Below are positions 1-9,439 of a stretch of 64,000 bases of DNA, piece by piece (the stretch's first letter is position 1; each line of letters begins with the position of its first letter). This stretch comes from Gammaproteobacteria bacterium UBA1119 (lineage in GTDB: Bacteria; Pseudomonadota; Gammaproteobacteria; Pseudomonadales; Azotimanducaceae). The notes below the pieces were generated by a model. That model was given only the letters and a program-made list of their open reading frames with translations. It had not been told where the DNA came from and searched no databases. The DNA lies in assembly GCA_002313255.1 (NCBI GenBank), contig DCBA01000124.1, positions 1-64,000 of the forward strand. Reading direction: 5' to 3'. A program made the position numbers and the translations under genes.

Positions 1-1
1 T

Positions 2-496
2 ATGTTCCTGGTTCCAGACGGCGAGGGTAAGAAATTGCTCGATTGGGACTCGGCAAAAAAAATTGAATGGGGGTTGTTGATCCTATTTGGCGGTGGTATC
101 GCCATCGCCAAAGCGTTTGGTGAATCGGGGTTGAGCGAGTCCTTGGGTCAAGCGGTATCCGTGTTGTCCAGTTGGCATCCACTCGCAATCCTTATCGTGA
201 TCTGCCTATCCGTGACGTTCATGACTGAAATGACCAGTAATACAGCCACTACTTTGTTATTGATGCCAATACTTGCGGCAGCCGCCATCGCAGTTGGAAT
301 GGATCCACGATTGTTAATGGTTCCGGCGGCGATGAGCGCCAGCTGCGCTTTTATGCTGCCCGTCGCGACCGCTCCAAATTTGGTCGTATTTTCAACCGGT
401 CGCTTCGGCGTCGATCGAATGGTCCGAGAAGGGCTCGCACTCAATCTCCTCGGTACCGTAGTCATTTCTAGTCTTTGCTTTTTCCTCCTCGCTTAG
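2..496 (+). CDS. DASS/SLC13-family anion symporter, C-terminal part (5' end outside window)
   Basis: Inner-membrane transporter of the divalent anion:sodium symporter family (dicarboxylates, sulfate or similar anions). About 164 C-terminal residues are visible against a usual length of 450-600, so the first ATG is internal and the gene starts before the window. The family signature is seen twice: an SNTATT segment within a hydrophobic stretch, and an LPVATAPN segment about 50 residues later. These correspond to the paired Ser-Asn-Thr type substrate and sodium sites of SLC13 proteins. The remainder is hydrophobic helices. Substrate cannot be told from this fragment. The last 105 nt overlap, on the other strand, the 3' end of the aminopeptidase gene. 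Confidence 0.85.
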   Translation: MFLVPDGEGKKLLDWDSAKKIEWGLLILFGGGIAIAKAFGESGLSESLGQAVSVLSSWHPLAILIVICLSVTFMTEMTSNTATTLLLMPILAAAAIAVGMDPRLLMVPAAMSASCAFMLPVATAPNLVVFSTGRFGVDRMVREGLALNLLGTVVISSLCFFLLA

Positions 497-1534
497 CCGC
501 AGCATACGTTCGTCACGCTCACCTCGGGGTAATTCGCTCAGCGCGAGCACGTCGGCATGGAAGATTTTCCAGTCTTCTCGTCCAGCAGAGAACAAAGCCT
601 CGAAAGCAGGCACCCAATACCCATACGTAGCCACCTGAGCAAGACGCGCGTTGTTAAACGGCGCCTCCATGTAGCTATCGAACCGACCCTCACCAAGTAG
701 TACCCGATGCCGGTGATAGCACCGACCAATCTCCTGCATGGCCCAGCGTTTACGTTCGATCTTTGTCTCTTCGGATGTCTCCCCGGCGTACAACCGACGC
801 AGACGCTCGCGCCAAGCTATTAAGTAGTTATCGAGCCGATCTCGTGCCTGGCGACGCAAACGATACGCCTCTACATCGCCACCGCGTTCCTTCAACCAAC
901 GCTTCACACCTCGTTCGCCCACGAACGATGCGTACGCCTCGTTAAACGCAGAATCCCCTGCTACGTATACAACCACGTGCGCCAATTCATGAAAAAGTAG
1001 TTCAGCCAACCGTTCAACCCGCCAGTCGAGGAACGTCGACAAAAGCGGGTCGTCAAACCAACCCAGTGTCGAATAAGCTGCAATCCCACTGACATGTACG
1101 TCATAGCCACGGCGCTGTAGCCGATTGGCTTCTCTTGCGGCTCCCTCAATCGTAAAGTATCCCCGATATGCGGCACACCCAATCACCGGATAACAACGCG
1201 CCAATGGTTCAGTGCTGAGCAAATCAGCCGCAACGACATTCCAAACGACATACCGGCGATTGATTTCCGCGACCCGCATGTACCGACCTTGCGCTGGCAA
1301 CGCCAACGCGCCTCCCGCGAAATCTAGAATCGATGCCACTTCGATTAGCGCTTGCCGTCGAACGGCCGTTGTATTGGGAGAAGATATGACGTGGCTGACG
1401 ACTTCGCGATTAACCAGTATCTCCACTTGACCGCGGAGCGCTTGGCCATAAAAGGAAACGGTTGAACAACTAGCAACCGATACAAAGCCGATGACAACTA
1501 GCCATGCTAACCGGCTACGAGTTAGCCGTGTCAA
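392..1534 (-). CDS. putative lipoprotein zinc aminopeptidase (PF10023-type)
   Basis: Protein of 380 aa with a short N-terminal hydrophobic segment ending in a lipobox (SVASC, lipidated Cys23), so probably a periplasm-facing lipoprotein. The HELAH motif (HExxH) followed by NEAYA about 20 residues later is the zinc and catalytic arrangement of gluzincin metallopeptidases. The overall sequence fits the proteobacterial 'putative aminopeptidase' family; its substrate is not established. The last ~35 residues are charged, do not look like the family, and are encoded antisense to the neighbouring transporter's 3' end, so they are probably a read-on tail. Divergent from the acyltransferase with about 50 nt between starts. 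Confidence 0.8.
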   Translation of the reverse strand: MTRLTRSRLAWLVVIGFVSVASCSTVSFYGQALRGQVEILVNREVVSHVISSPNTTAVRRQALIEVASILDFAGGALALPAQGRYMRVAEINRRYVVWNVVAADLLSTEPLARCYPVIGCAAYRGYFTIEGAAREANRLQRRGYDVHVSGIAAYSTLGWFDDPLLSTFLDWRVERLAELLFHELAHVVVYVAGDSAFNEAYASFVGERGVKRWLKERGGDVEAYRLRRQARDRLDNYLIAWRERLRRLYAGETSEETKIERKRWAMQEIGRCYHRHRVLLGEGRFDSYMEAPFNNARLAQVATYGYWVPAFEALFSAGREDWKIFHADVLALSELPRGERDERMLRLSEEEKAKTRNDYGTEEIECEPFSDHSIDAEATG

Positions 1535-1586
1535 AACTGACGTACCCGCGCTGTCGCCTGTAGAGGCGCTGTGTTAAACATCATTC

Positions 1587-2447
1587 ATGATTTATACGCT
1601 CAGGGGCGTCACGGCGACCTTATTTATTTCGATCAGCACGGTGTTCTGGTGCACGCCCTTGTACCTCATGGGCTTAGCGCGTTTCCTCTTACCGATAAAA
1701 CAGATTCGCACGCGGCTTGCCCATCTAATGGACCGCATTATCGACGGTTGGGTTTTTTCGAATCGCTTTATGGTCCGGTGTCTTCATATCACACATATCG
1801 AAAAACCGCCTTTGCTCGCCGAATTGGATCGAAACCACTGGAATGTCGTGGTCTGTAATCATCAAAGTTGGACCGACATCCTTGTTCTGCAAAACACGTT
1901 GTTAGGGCACATCCCCCCGTTAAAATTTTTTACGAAGAAAGAACTTATATACGTCCCGTTGGTAGGCATCGCCATGTGGCTTCTCGGCTTTCCTTACGTC
2001 CGTCGTTATAGTCGCGCGCAGCTCGAGAAAAACCCGTCGCTGCACGATCACGACCGAAACGCGACTCTACAAGCTTGCCAAGGCTTTCTTGAGCGACCGA
2101 CATCGGTTCTCAACTTCCTAGAAGGCACACGCTACAGCGAAGAAAAGAAAGTCGGCCAGCATTCTCCTTACGTGCACCTACTTCTTCCAAAAACCGGTGG
2201 TCTTGGGCACGTCTGTGACGCCCTTGACCAACAGATCGACAACATTATCGATGTCACCATCGTGTATCCCGACGGAACGCCTGGATTCTGGGAATTTCTC
2301 TGTGGACGCTGCACTCGTATCTACTTCCAAGCGCGACGCTATCCCACCCCACCCGTCGATCGCGATGACCGTAAAGCTTGGGCGGACGGGCTCTGGCGCG
2401 AAAAAGATTTAGAAATATCGCGCACGTTTTTGCATCGACCCGATTAG
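1587..2447 (+). CDS. yihG: PlsC-like acyltransferase, YihG/LCLAT type
   Basis: Membrane-bound 1-acylglycerol-phosphate acyltransferase homologue of 286 aa. An N-terminal hydrophobic segment (about residues 8-35) is followed by the acyltransferase block I, NHQSWTD (NHx4D form, catalytic His/Asp), and block III, EGTR, about 100 residues later. The spacing, the RYSRA segment and the WxEKD near the C terminus match E. coli YihG rather than PlsC itself. The exact acyl acceptor is unknown; phospholipid remodelling is the inference. It precedes exeA by 18 nt on the same strand, so the three genes up to 4798 may be co-transcribed. Confidence 0.85.
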   Translation: MIYTLRGVTATLFISISTVFWCTPLYLMGLARFLLPIKQIRTRLAHLMDRIIDGWVFSNRFMVRCLHITHIEKPPLLAELDRNHWNVVVCNHQSWTDILVLQNTLLGHIPPLKFFTKKELIYVPLVGIAMWLLGFPYVRRYSRAQLEKNPSLHDHDRNATLQACQGFLERPTSVLNFLEGTRYSEEKKVGQHSPYVHLLLPKTGGLGHVCDALDQQIDNIIDVTIVYPDGTPGFWEFLCGRCTRIYFQARRYPTPPVDRDDRKAWADGLWREKDLEISRTFLHRPD

Positions 2448-2465
2448 CGGACCAGCAATTTCGAC

Positions 2466-4205
2466 ATGTACCTCGAACACTTCGGCCTAAACCAGAAACC
2501 TTTTTCGATCGCGCCCGACCCTTCTTTCATCTACCTGTCCGAAAAACACCGCGAGGCCCTCGCGCATTTAATGTACGGGCTCGAATCCGACGGCGGATTC
2601 GTCCTGGTTACGGGGGAAGTCGGAACCGGGAAAACAACTCTGTTACGTAATTTAATCGCTCAAGTACCCGACAATCAGGACGTAGCGTTCATCCTCAATC
2701 CCCGCCTGACCGTGCGCGAACTGCTGGAATCGTTATGTGACGAGCTCAGCATTGACTATCCAATCGAATCGCCGCTATCAATCAAACAATACATTGATCG
2801 CTTGAATCGTCATTTACTCCATGCGCATTCGCAAAATCGAAGCACGGTTATGATCATTGACGAAGCGCAAAATCTCTCACCAGCAGTACTCGAACAAATC
2901 CGACTACTTACCAATCTAGAGACCAACGAACGCAAACTCTTACGTATCATTCTCATCGGGCAGCCCGAACTCGGCGTGACGCTCGACCGTCACGAGCTGC
3001 GCCAGTTGGCTCAACGTATCACCGCTCGATACCACCTCGAAGCGCTCGATAGCGACGACATCCACGCGTACATCTCCCATCGCCTACGGATCTCTGGCGC
3101 TTCCGCCGAAATCTTCACACGTTCGGCTCGCCAGTTGATCTATCGCCAGACGCATGGTGTCCCCCGTCTAATCAACGTCTTATGCGACCGATGCCTACTT
3201 GGCGCGTACGTTGACGGTATCCATCGAGTAAACCGGCGCATTGTCTCGCAGGCAGCAAGAGAAGCGTTTCCATCAAAAAAGTTTCGGCGTTGGCCTATAG
3301 CAATCTCTTTAGGTTTGGCTATTGCCGTGTTTGTCTCTCTGGCTCTAACTCCCAGTAATCCATGGTCGATTCTATTTTCAAGGAGTTCCTTGCCGCTCGC
3401 AGAAGTTGCCGTTCGTTCGTTACAACCAGAAACAGTCAGCCCAAATACTGATGCCAGTGGTTCGCTCGCCGAGGCCCGCATCGCGGCGACTGAAAAAACT
3501 ACACTTGCCATTCATGCATCGGAGCCGATATCCATCTCCGAGACCGTGGGCGAATCCGATAAAGTCGAAACCCCAGATCCTGTTAATGCAGTGATAAGCC
3601 TTTCGGGCCTCAGTTCAAATATTGATCGAGGGTTTCGTGCGGCTTACGACAGCGTCTACCTTGCTTGGGGAATCGCCAGCGGATCGCAGCGATTGCCCTG
3701 CGAGGTCGACGCACAAACCATTCTTCGGTGCCTTCGAGGATACGGCGATCTCGCGGAACTGGAGCGGCTGAACCGACCCGCTGTTCTAGAACTATGGGAC
3801 CACACCACCGATCCCTTTTTCGCCGCTCTCTTAAGCATCTCGGACACCAACTACACACTTGAAATCGAGGGCAACGTCCAGGTCGTCAGCCGCCCGGCCA
3901 TCCAACAACACTGGTTCGGCAACTACACAGTCTTGTGGCGGGCGCCTCCTGGATTCAACCGTGCGATTCAACTTGGACATACGGGGACTCAGGTGGAGTG
4001 GTTGCGTGAACAACTCGAATCACTAGTGTATCTCGCGCGGACCAACGGTGATCGGGCGTTGTTCGATCACAACCTAAGAGACGCCCTCAAGCAATTCCAG
4101 CGGTCCCAGCAATTACGCCCCGACGGCATCGCGGGTCCCAATTCGCTCATTCGACTTCACAGCAGTGCGGATATCCCCGTCGCTAAGTTACACGTAGCCC
4201 GCTGA
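2466..4205 (+). CDS. exeA: ExeA/GspA-type AAA+ ATPase with peptidoglycan-binding domain
   Basis: Inner-membrane ATPase of 579 aa which, with GspB, helps the type II secretion secretin pass or insert through peptidoglycan (known for Aeromonas ExeAB). Cytoplasmic AAA+ domain: Walker A GEVGTGKT at residues 50-57, Walker B VMIIDEAQ at about 128-135. One transmembrane helix lies at roughly residues 275-295. The periplasmic part ends in a PG_binding_1 domain (about residues 505-570, with the typical FQRSQQLRPDG). Its stop overlaps the start of gspB by one base (TGATG), indicating translational coupling. No other type II secretion genes lie in the window except a distant prepilin peptidase. Confidence 0.88.
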   Translation: MYLEHFGLNQKPFSIAPDPSFIYLSEKHREALAHLMYGLESDGGFVLVTGEVGTGKTTLLRNLIAQVPDNQDVAFILNPRLTVRELLESLCDELSIDYPIESPLSIKQYIDRLNRHLLHAHSQNRSTVMIIDEAQNLSPAVLEQIRLLTNLETNERKLLRIILIGQPELGVTLDRHELRQLAQRITARYHLEALDSDDIHAYISHRLRISGASAEIFTRSARQLIYRQTHGVPRLINVLCDRCLLGAYVDGIHRVNRRIVSQAAREAFPSKKFRRWPIAISLGLAIAVFVSLALTPSNPWSILFSRSSLPLAEVAVRSLQPETVSPNTDASGSLAEARIAATEKTTLAIHASEPISISETVGESDKVETPDPVNAVISLSGLSSNIDRGFRAAYDSVYLAWGIASGSQRLPCEVDAQTILRCLRGYGDLAELERLNRPAVLELWDHTTDPFFAALLSISDTNYTLEIEGNVQVVSRPAIQQHWFGNYTVLWRAPPGFNRAIQLGHTGTQVEWLREQLESLVYLARTNGDRALFDHNLRDALKQFQRSQQLRPDGIAGPNSLIRLHSSADIPVAKLHVAR

Positions 4206-4798
4206 TGTCGTACATTCTCGACGCTCTACGTAAAGCAGAAATTGAACGTCGCGGTGTCTCCCTCGGCGATCACCTGCCGACGCGATCTCGCTTCCCCTTC
4301 AGGTCTCTTGTTGCCATCCTCGTGCTTCTTAACACCGTACTAATCGCTTGGCTATTGATAGACCCGACGAAGCCACGCATTGCAACTGATGGGTCAGTCG
4401 AGAAGAGTGCCGATCACGTAATCGCCAGTAAAGAGGTCTTACCAACGAAATCGTCAAAGTCGCCAACCGGATTGTTGCCAACACCGCAGTTATCGCCGCC
4501 AGACGTTAGCGCCGTCCAAGAAGTTGACCCACCTCGCATCCGACCCGAGCTCGTCTACTACCGGGACTTTGAAGGCGTGGTCGGCAATGCATTTCCCAAT
4601 CTCGGTATTACCATTCATACCTACACCGCGGAGCCCCGCAAAAGGGCTATTCATATCGGGGGAAACATGTGGCGGGAAGGCGACGAGGTCAGTGATGGAA
4701 TGATTTTAGAGACGATTACCGAAAACGGTATCGAGGTCACCTACCAAGGGTACCTAGTCCTTATCGATGTTCTTGAAATGTGGGACGCAGATAACTGA
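4205..4798 (+). CDS. gspB: GspB-like type II secretion partner protein
   Basis: Protein of 197 aa, partner of the upstream ExeA ATPase. It starts with the SYILDALRKAE segment typical of GspB/ExeB. One transmembrane helix (about 34-53) is followed by a Pro/Ser-rich periplasmic linker and a C-terminal T2SSB domain (about 115-195) containing the IHIGGNMWREGDE stretch. Topology is single-pass with the bulk in the periplasm. Start overlaps the exeA stop by one base. Known role: scaffold for secretin assembly; inferred here from family and pairing. Confidence 0.87.
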   Translation: MSYILDALRKAEIERRGVSLGDHLPTRSRFPFRSLVAILVLLNTVLIAWLLIDPTKPRIATDGSVEKSADHVIASKEVLPTKSSKSPTGLLPTPQLSPPDVSAVQEVDPPRIRPELVYYRDFEGVVGNAFPNLGITIHTYTAEPRKRAIHIGGNMWREGDEVSDGMILETITENGIEVTYQGYLVLIDVLEMWDADN

Positions 4799-4859
4799 TT
4801 AGCTTTGCGGGATCTGCTTTCAACCCTAGCTTATTTGGGTCCATCGCATTTCGCTTCAG

Positions 4860-5573
4860 TCAGTGTGTAGACAACTCGAGCCGCCGCTTGAGATCAGCTA
4901 GCCTTGCATTGACTTCGCGTCGATGCGCATCAATCGCGGTAATGGCCTCCTCGTTTTCTTTCACCCTGGTCTCAAGATTAGAACGCAGTCCCGACGTCGT
5001 CACACTTGTGACATTCACCTTGTCGACAAGATCACGCTGCTGATTGAAGAGCTGCTCGACGTTTTCTTGTAGCGTATTCAACTGGTCGATAACTTCTTGT
5101 TGTTGGCTGAACGACCCTTCGTGACGCGACACCTGGGCTTTCAATCCCCGAATACTGGTCTCGATCGCAGATACCGTTTTGGCTCCTCTTTCGAACGCAG
5201 CTTGATTCTCTTCAATCGCACTTTTGTTCCTTTTCCTCTGTTGTTCCAATCGTCGAATTTCCGACTCCCAAAGATTGATCTGTTCGCTGGCACTGGCGCC
5301 AGTCTCCGTTACCGCCTCGTCAGTAATCTGGACACGCTCTTCTAACCGCGTTATGCGCGCACGCGCCTTTTCCAGTTCATCCTCAGTGGCTTCAAATACG
5401 TCGTAAACAAACCAACCACCGACACCAATGATTATCGCCATGACAAGCAAAAGGCTATAAGGAATAGAACTATTATTCGCTCTGGATGCTAGCGGTCGGC
5501 CCGTCCGAGGATAGCGACCGCCACTCCCGGTTGCAGATATGGATGAATCTGTCTCGGGCGTTTGCTCGCTCAA
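4860..5573 (-). CDS. hypothetical membrane-anchored coiled-coil protein
   Basis: Not recognised as a named family. The 237-aa product has a Ser/Gly/Arg-rich cytoplasmic N terminus (about 1-36), one transmembrane helix (about 38-58) and then an almost continuous alpha-helical coiled coil rich in Glu, Gln and Arg to the end. The topology suggests a periplasmic coiled-coil rod tethered to the inner membrane. The start shown is a TTG with a GGG just upstream. It lies downstream of, and on the same strand as, the PuuD-like gene, but a strong terminator separates them. Function unknown; an envelope-spacing or scaffold role is only a guess. Confidence 0.65.
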   Translation of the reverse strand: MSEQTPETDSSISATGSGGRYPRTGRPLASRANNSSIPYSLLLVMAIIIGVGGWFVYDVFEATEDELEKARARITRLEERVQITDEAVTETGASASEQINLWESEIRRLEQQRKRNKSAIEENQAAFERGAKTVSAIETSIRGLKAQVSRHEGSFSQQQEVIDQLNTLQENVEQLFNQQRDLVDKVNVTSVTTSGLRSNLETRVKENEEAITAIDAHRREVNARLADLKRRLELSTH

Positions 5574-5624
5574 TATCCCAGTCTCTACGTCAGAAACCGC
5601 GAGAGATTAGCGCCCTAGCCTCTG

Positions 5625-5648
5625 AAAAAAAAGGGCCTCGACGAGACC
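5625..5648 (-). terminator. rho-independent terminator after puuD-like gene
   Basis: Read on the minus strand: a 6-bp stem GGTCTC/GAGGCC (one G-U pair) with a 3-nt loop, followed one base later by eight T residues. It sits about 30 nt after the stop of the PuuD-like gene, in the right orientation to end it. Confidence 0.75.
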
Positions 5649-5675
5649 TCTTCTAATAGGTCCTAGCATCGTCGT

Positions 5676-6335
5676 CTACAGTAGTGCAACCGCCGCCCAA
5701 AGCGCTGCCGTCAGAATCAGACTCGAGTGAATGACACCTTTGACGGTCGTAATTACCGACAACTTGCCCCATATTCCGTTGGCCTCAAGCGCCAAGATGA
5801 TAATCATTGCCACGATGAGACCAGGCGCTGAAATGTTATCGAGCAACCCGGGGCCCTGCTGGAAATGAAAACTCGAACCCATGAAAAAGAGCATCGGTAG
5901 CGAAAAGAGGGTGTTGGTTCGTGACGCAAGCAGCGCCGTCGCAGCCGCTCCCGCTTGGCCCGGGTCCGCTTCACCGCCAGCGGCGACCGCTTCGTTCGAC
6001 GCGATCACAATCTTCTGGTTGGGCCAAATAATGAGCCACACATTAAGGAACATCAGCGTCCCCATAGTTGCCCCAACCGCAATATCGATTCCCAAACGAC
6101 CAGACCTCCAGACCGCCTCAAGCAGCACGAGTCCAGTCAAGAAGGTCAACATGGCGCCCCAACGGAAATACCAAAGTGCATTCGGCACCAGTTTTGTGAA
6201 CGCATCGACTTTTGCTTCGTTCGAAGCCGCCGCCATGTACCCGCCTTGAATCAAATTAAAATAGTAAAGCAAGCCAATCCACGTGATACCGAAAATGTAG
6301 TGACCCCACCGCACTAAATACTCGACGACTTCCAT
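5676..6335 (-). CDS. PuuD-type urate hydroxylase membrane-domain protein
   Basis: Integral membrane protein of about 219 aa matching the N-terminal domain family of urate hydroxylase PuuD (PF06181). The N-terminal WGHYIFGITWIGLLYYFNLIQ-like helix, the WFRWGAM-like segment, the WPNQK turn and the ANGIWGK segment are seen; seven or so hydrophobic helices. Full-length PuuD carries a C-terminal cytochrome c domain; no CxxCH haem motif is present here, so this is the short membrane-only form. A function in urate oxidation is therefore uncertain. I chose ATG 6335, preceded by an AGGGGGAG purine run, over the in-frame ATG at 6371. No purine genes lie nearby. Confidence 0.72.
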   Translation of the reverse strand: MEVVEYLVRWGHYIFGITWIGLLYYFNLIQGGYMAAASNEAKVDAFTKLVPNALWYFRWGAMLTFLTGLVLLEAVWRSGRLGIDIAVGATMGTLMFLNVWLIIWPNQKIVIASNEAVAAGGEADPGQAGAAATALLASRTNTLFSLPMLFFMGSSFHFQQGPGLLDNISAPGLIVAMIIILALEANGIWGKLSVITTVKGVIHSSLILTAALWAAVALL

Positions 6336-6490
6336 AACTCCCCCTATACCGAACTCAATGGCTCCATCCACCGATCATACTCTGCTTTACAGCGACTTTT
6401 AACGCCCTGCGTCCGCAATCCTTGATTATTCACGTAATCCCAACCTGATCAACATCCGCGATGGAAGCTTCCCGACGAACGTGGGCCCAC

Positions 6491-6519
6491 AAAAAAGCCC
6501 CGCACATGGCGGGGCTTTT
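6491..6519. terminator. bidirectional terminator after groEL
   Basis: A perfect 7-bp stem GCCCCGC/GCGGGGC with loop ACATG is flanked by six A on the left and TTTT on the right, so it works as a terminator on either strand. It lies about 75 nt beyond the groEL stop and is suited to end the groESL transcript on the minus strand. Confidence 0.9.
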
Positions 6520-6591
6520 CATAGGGCTTCCCGCTTGTGAAGTCGCCACAGTATGCGACGACTTCTGAACGGGGTTTGAGCCGGCGACGAC

Positions 6592-8232
<1,641 letters not shown>

Positions 8233-8256
8233 TTAGTTCCTCTATGAATCAATTGG

Positions 8257-8547
8257 TTAGTCTTCCAACACCCCGAAAATTTCACTCTCGGAGAGCATTA
8301 ACAGTTCCTCTCCGTCAAGCGTGACGGTACTGCCGCCGTATTGGCCAAAAATGACCTTGTCGCCAACTTTCACGTCAATTTTCTGGAGTTTGCCATCGTC
8401 CTGGATTTTGCCCGGGCCAGCGGCCAGAACCTCTCCTTGCGATGGCTTTTCTGCAGCCGAGTCGGGAAGCACGATCCCTCCAGCGGAGGTCGTATCTTCT
8501 TCCAACCGACGCACAACCAAGCGGTCGTGTAAGGGTCGAATATTCAT
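8257..8547 (-). CDS. groES: co-chaperonin GroES (Hsp10)
   Basis: 96-aa cap of the GroEL cage. Starts [10 protein letters not shown], with the mobile loop ([13 protein letters not shown]) and the C-terminal beta strands all present. ATG 8547 is chosen because it gives the family's normal length and is preceded by a GGGAGA Shine-Dalgarno sequence; the open frame extends upstream to 8631 but that stretch covers the operator and leader. First gene of groES-groEL. Confidence 0.98.
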   Translation of the reverse strand: MNIRPLHDRLVVRRLEEDTTSAGGIVLPDSAAEKPSQGEVLAAGPGKIQDDGKLQKIDVKVGDKVIFGQYGGSTVTLDGEELLMLSESEIFGVLED

Positions 8548-8589
8548 GAACAAATGTCTCCCAAGGTTTATACCCTTCCTACTTAATCC

Positions 8590-8620
8590 GATTAGCACTC
8601 CGAAAGAGAGAGTGCTAATC
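8590..8620 (-). promoter_or_regulatory. CIRCE operator (HrcA-binding inverted repeat) upstream of groES
   Basis: TTAGCACTC (8592-8600), a 9-nt spacer, then GAGTGCTAA (8610-8618): an exact match to the CIRCE consensus. The repeat extends perfectly by two more bases on each side, giving 11-bp arms. CIRCE is bound by the repressor HrcA, whose gene is not in the window. It lies just downstream of the predicted transcription start and 43 nt before the groES ATG, so it would act both as DNA operator and as a leader hairpin. Confidence 0.95.
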
Positions 8621-8630
8621 AGGGGACGCA

Positions 8631-8660
8631 TATAATAGGGATGGAATCATACGTTTCAAC
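8631..8660 (-). promoter_or_regulatory. groESL promoter fitting both sigma-70 and sigma-32 patterns
   Basis: On the minus strand, TTGAAA (8659-8654) and TATTAT (8637-8632) are 16 nt apart, a good sigma-70 fit. The same bases also read GTTGAAA, 13 nt, CCCTATTATA, close to the sigma-32 heat-shock pattern CTTGAAA-N13/14-CCCCATnT of E. coli groE. The predicted start is near 8625, immediately before the CIRCE element. Confidence 0.7.
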
Positions 8661-8684
8661 CCCTATTTGCGATTCTTTTTCGCG

Positions 8685-9104
8685 CTATGGTCGGCGTCGA
8701 AAGTCACCTTCGATAGTTTTCCCTGCCCCCGCGGGTCTTTCTGCCGGGCTTTTCAGGTTGACTTGGGCGAGTATTCTTTTGGCTATATTGTTCCGTATCA
8801 CCGGCGCGAGTATCGTAAATCCAACAAAGTCTGTTACAAATCCTGGTGTCAGTAGAAGGGCTCCGGCAACCGCCAACAGCAAACCTTCGACCACTTCGAT
8901 CGCAGGCACTTGACCTTGTTCTAGACGACTGAGGCCCTTGGTCAACGTCCGGAAACCTTCTCGTCGCAGTATTGCCACGCCAACTACTGCCGTTATAACC
9001 ACCAATAAAACCGTCGACGTGGCGCCAATCTGGCCACCCACCTCGATAAGGATGTACATTTCAACGAGCGGGGTTAAAAAGAAAACCAGCGTCCACTTGC
9101 CCAT
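8685..9104 (-). CDS. fxsA: FxsA family membrane protein
   Basis: Inner-membrane protein of 139 aa. E. coli FxsA overexpression relieves exclusion of phage T7 by the F plasmid; its normal role is unclear. The family's N terminus (PLVEMYILIEVG), the TPGFVTDFVG motif and two to three hydrophobic helices are seen, with a basic cytoplasmic tail. ATG 9104 begins at the family's usual point (MGKW); an in-frame ATG at 9140 would add 12 unlikely residues. Located directly upstream of groESL, a common gammaproteobacterial arrangement. Confidence 0.9.
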   Translation of the reverse strand: MGKWTLVFFLTPLVEMYILIEVGGQIGATSTVLLVVITAVVGVAILRREGFRTLTKGLSRLEQGQVPAIEVVEGLLLAVAGALLLTPGFVTDFVGFTILAPVIRNNIAKRILAQVNLKSPAERPAGAGKTIEGDFRRRP

Positions 9105-9133
9105 ACATGACAATCTGGGGACGAAATAGGGTG

Positions 9134-9439
9134 ATGTCAATGTCGGCCCCTAATGAACGTATATGGTTGATCATTGCTGCAATCCCGTATGGCCATGTAA
9201 CAACCTATGGGCAAGTCGCCGCTCTTGCTGGTCTACCCAACGCAGCACGCACTGTCGGTCGGATTCTTAGCAATCTCCCAACGGGAACCAAATTGCCTTG
9301 GCACCGAGTCGTCAATGCACGCGGAGAAATTTCGCTTACCGGGGCTCAGGCAACACGCCAGAAAAAACTTCTCGTTCAAGAAGGCGTTACCGTCACGCGA
9401 AAACATGTCAGTTTGGCGGAATTTGGCTGGCAACCTTAG
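9134..9439 (+). CDS. atl: alkyltransferase-like DNA-binding protein (ATL, MGMT fold)
   Basis: About 101 aa, the DNA-binding domain of the O6-alkylguanine transferase family. The active-site PCHRV of MGMT/Ogt is here PWHRV, with Trp56 in place of the alkyl-accepting Cys. That change defines the ATL group (E. coli YbaZ, S. pombe Atl1), which flips and binds O6-alkylguanine and passes it to nucleotide excision repair instead of repairing it. The helix-turn-helix region with the Arg finger (NAARTVGRIL) is intact. The start could be ATG 9134 (preceded by AGGGTG) or ATG 9140. Its last ~30 nt overlap ampG, which is convergent. Confidence 0.88.
   Translation: MSMSAPNERIWLIIAAIPYGHVTTYGQVAALAGLPNAARTVGRILSNLPTGTKLPWHRVVNARGEISLTGAQATRQKKLLVQEGVTVTRKHVSLAEFGWQP

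Noticed and set aside
1571-1858. 95-codon plus-strand frame
   Set aside because: Out-of-frame shadow of the YihG-type acyltransferase, whose motifs are clear.
8548-8631. 28-codon N-terminal extension of groES
   Set aside because: It covers the CIRCE element and leader, has no homology to GroES, and the ATG at 8547 has a good ribosome site.
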